64,000 bases of DNA, from assembly GCF_943193125.1 (NCBI RefSeq), contig NZ_CALPCX010000001.1, positions 124,001 through 188,000 on the forward strand, read 5' to 3'. Below are positions 62,203-64,000 of the stretch, piece by piece. The translations under genes were made by a program, and so were the position numbers. How positions within the stretch are numbered: the stretch's first letter is position 1; every line of letters begins with the position of its first letter. The notes beneath the pieces were generated by a model. It was not told the origin of the DNA. It saw only the letters and a list, made by a program, of their open reading frames with translations, and did no database searches. Source of the DNA: Adlercreutzia agrestimuris (GTDB taxonomy: Bacteria > Actinomycetota > Coriobacteriia > Coriobacteriales > Eggerthellaceae).

Positions 62203-63990
62203 CTAGTTGTTATCGGCATCAACATCAATACCAGCTTGCTTGCGCGCATGCTCGCTTGATTTTGTTAACTCCTCATGGGCACGGCGCAGCTTTTCCACAT
62301 CTTCATCCTTGATCTTATCAAGACGCTTATCCAAAAGCCGCTGCACTTCGGCGTAGTTTTTGCGAATGGTCTTTTTCTCTTCCTTGTCCATATCTTTGCC
62401 CAGCTGAGATACGGCAGCCTGTGCGGCTGATGCCATGCGCTGTGCATCATAGCACAACTCCAACAGATTCCTTCGCGCATTATCCTGTGCCGCATATTCA
62501 TCAGCCTCACGCATAGCCTGCTCAATCTCATCATCAGACATGCGTTTTGAGTCATCAATAGTAATGGACTGCTCTTTGCCCGTATCCAAATCTTTTGCCG
62601 AAACGGTTAAGATTCCGTTGGCATCAATGTCAAAGGTAACCTCAATTTGCGGAACGCCAGCGCGAGCGCGCTTGATGCCCTTTAAGCGGAAGGTACCAAC
62701 CAACTTGTTATCTTTAGCCATCGGACGCTCGCCCTGCAGCACCTTAACGTCAACGCTTGTCTGATACGACGTTGCAGTAGAGAAGATCTGCGAATAATGC
62801 ACAGGCAGTGTGGTGTTGCGCTCAACAATGCGTGTGGCAACGCCGCCTACGGTTTCAATGGATAGACTCAACGGCGTTACATCCAAAAGAAGCAAGCTAT
62901 CTGCGCGCACGATACCCGTGCATGCCTCTGCAAGCGTAGCCGCTTGCATGGCTGCACCACAGGCAACGCACTCATCAGGGTTTATAGAAGATGCTGGCTC
63001 TTTGCCCGTCAGCGCGCGGACATGCGCTTGAACCGCAGGTATACGCGTCGAGCCGCCAACCAGTAGCACGCATCCCAGCTCTGAGGCAGCAATGCCAGCA
63101 TCATTGAGCGCAGATTCCACTGGATGAGTGGTGCGCTCTACTAAATCTTTGGTAAGCGAATCAAATGTTGCACGCGTCACCGTTGTTTCAAAATGGAGCG
63201 GACCTGTTGCATTTTGCGCCAAAAATGGCAGGTTAACCACGGTAGACTCAACGGAGGACAATTCTTTTTTCGCCTGCTCAGCAGCTTCGCGAACGCGTTG
63301 CATTGCAGCCAAATTACGCGTGATATTCTCGCCCGTTTGGCGCTTAAACTCGTCAACTAAATAGTTTGTCAAACGTTCATCAAAATCATCGCCACCCAAA
63401 TGGTTGTCGCCCGAAGTTGCTAAAACCTCAATAACGTCACCACCAATTTCAATAATGGAAACGTCAAAGGTGCCACCACCTAAGTCATACACCATAACCT
63501 TTTGCGGCTCTCCATTATCCAAGCCATAAGCAAGAGCGGCTGCCGTTGGTTCATTAATGATACGCATAACGTCCAAGCCAGCAATTCTGCCAGCATCTTT
63601 TGTGGCCTGACGCTGAGCATCGTCAAAATAAGCGGGAACGGTAATAACGGCTTGCGTCACCTCTTGTCCCAAAAATGCCTCAGCATCACGGCGCAGCTTG
63701 CGAACAATCATGGCTGAAAGCTCTTGAGGAGTGTAGCGCTTACCATCAACTGCTGCACGCCAATCACTTCCCATATGACGTTTCACTGAGGTAATGGTGC
63801 GCTCAGGATTGACTGCTGCTTGACGCTGAGCAACCGCGCCCACCAAGCGCTCGCCATCTTTGGAAAACGCCAGCACAGAAGGTGTAGTGCGCTCTCCCTC
63901 GGCATTCGCTATAACCGTAGGTCTGCCGCCTTCTACCGTTGCTACACAACTATTTGTTGTTCCCAGGTCAATTCCAATCGTTGCAGCCAT
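62203..63990 (-). CDS. dnaK: Chaperone DnaK (Hsp70)
   Basis: A 595-residue chaperone, slightly shorter than most (~610-640). ATPase motifs are [27 protein letters not shown] and [13 protein letters not shown]. The substrate-binding domain has [17 protein letters not shown] and [12 protein letters not shown], followed by a helical lid and a short acidic end. The upstream control region lies outside the window. Downstream, no grpE or dnaJ follows; a glycosyltransferase does, so this may be a separate dnaK locus. Confidence 0.95.
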   Translation of the reverse strand: MAATIGIDLGTTNSCVATVEGGRPTVIANAEGERTTPSVLAFSKDGERLVGAVAQRQAAVNPERTITSVKRHMGSDWRAAVDGKRYTPQELSAMIVRKLRRDAEAFLGQEVTQAVITVPAYFDDAQRQATKDAGRIAGLDVMRIINEPTAAALAYGLDNGEPQKVMVYDLGGGTFDVSIIEIGGDVIEVLATSGDNHLGGDDFDERLTNYLVDEFKRQTGENITRNLAAMQRVREAAEQAKKELSSVESTVVNLPFLAQNATGPLHFETTVTRATFDSLTKDLVERTTHPVESALNDAGIAASELGCVLLVGGSTRIPAVQAHVRALTGKEPASSINPDECVACGAAMQAATLAEACTGIVRADSLLLLDVTPLSLSIETVGGVATRIVERNTTLPVHYSQIFSTATSYQTSVDVKVLQGERPMAKDNKLVGTFRLKGIKRARAGVPQIEVTFDIDANGILTVSAKDLDTGKEQSITIDDSKRMSDDEIEQAMREADEYAAQDNARRNLLELCYDAQRMASAAQAAVSQLGKDMDKEEKKTIRKNYAEVQRLLDKRLDKIKDEDVEKLRRAHEELTKSSEHARKQAGIDVDADNN

Positions 63991-64000
63991 AGCCGTTTCC

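Noticed and set aside
1..64000. tRNA, rRNA, CRISPR, transposon or prophage elements
   Set aside because: Intergenic gaps were read for cloverleaf-like or repeat-spacer patterns and the frames for transposase or phage motifs; none was found by eye.

Overview
The window looks like chromosome from a mid-GC anaerobic actinobacterium of class Coriobacteriia, most likely family Eggerthellaceae. This is an inference from gene content. It rests on membrane-embedded LuxR-type regulators (12 predicted TM segments plus a C-terminal HTH), a twin-arginine flavoprotein next to one of them, an NfnAB-type oxidoreductase pair, PPi-type phosphofructokinase, type III glutamine synthetase and a RecJ-RecQ fusion. 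The moderate base composition and compact spacing would fit a Cryptobacterium-like genome, but the species cannot be fixed from the sequence alone. No tRNA, rRNA, CRISPR array, insertion sequence or phage gene was seen.

Layout. 1-5639: two paralogous LuxR membrane regulators around a TlyA methyltransferase and a Tat-exported flavoprotein. 5661-8005: aspartate pathway (lysC-asd). 8141-14222: transporter, phospholipase-like and TRIC-like genes, then a phosphate transporter/DUF47 pair and a metallo-hydrolase. 14238-29083: a long minus-strand housekeeping block with (p)ppGpp synthetase, RecJ-RecQ, PPi-PFK, a ProX-like deacylase, ABC-F, pth, prs, glmU and nhaA. 29350-30209: hpf and acpP on the plus strand. 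30356-34492: trxA, folC and the Nfn pair. 34493-36662: a long regulatory intergenic region, corA and a family 4 uracil-DNA glycosylase. 36699-39911: alr, mogA and moeA.

40075-48967 holds an envelope cassette (VTC-type polyphosphate polymerase domain, DUF4956, and a secreted carbohydrate-binding-domain protein broken by one in-frame TGA), a divergent two-component system, type III glutamine synthetase and a GNAT acetyltransferase. 49154-51613 looks accessory: a secreted papain-like protease with cell-wall-binding repeats, and a lipoprotein that resembles the protease's N-terminal region. 51941-52770 is rplM-rpsI behind a structured leader. 53008-55672 is a divergent metY/metA pair. The rest is a proline-rich membrane protein, a dicarboxylate symporter, a HAD phosphatase, pyrE, two family 2 glycosyltransferases and dnaK.

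The best candidates for new biology are the RecJ-RecQ fusion, the protease/lipoprotein pair, the TGA-interrupted surface protein and its cassette, the structured leaders before corA and rplM, and a repeated operator-like motif before the Nfn genes. Several gene starts were moved inward from the longest reading frame because a good ribosome binding site and family alignment favour the internal start.
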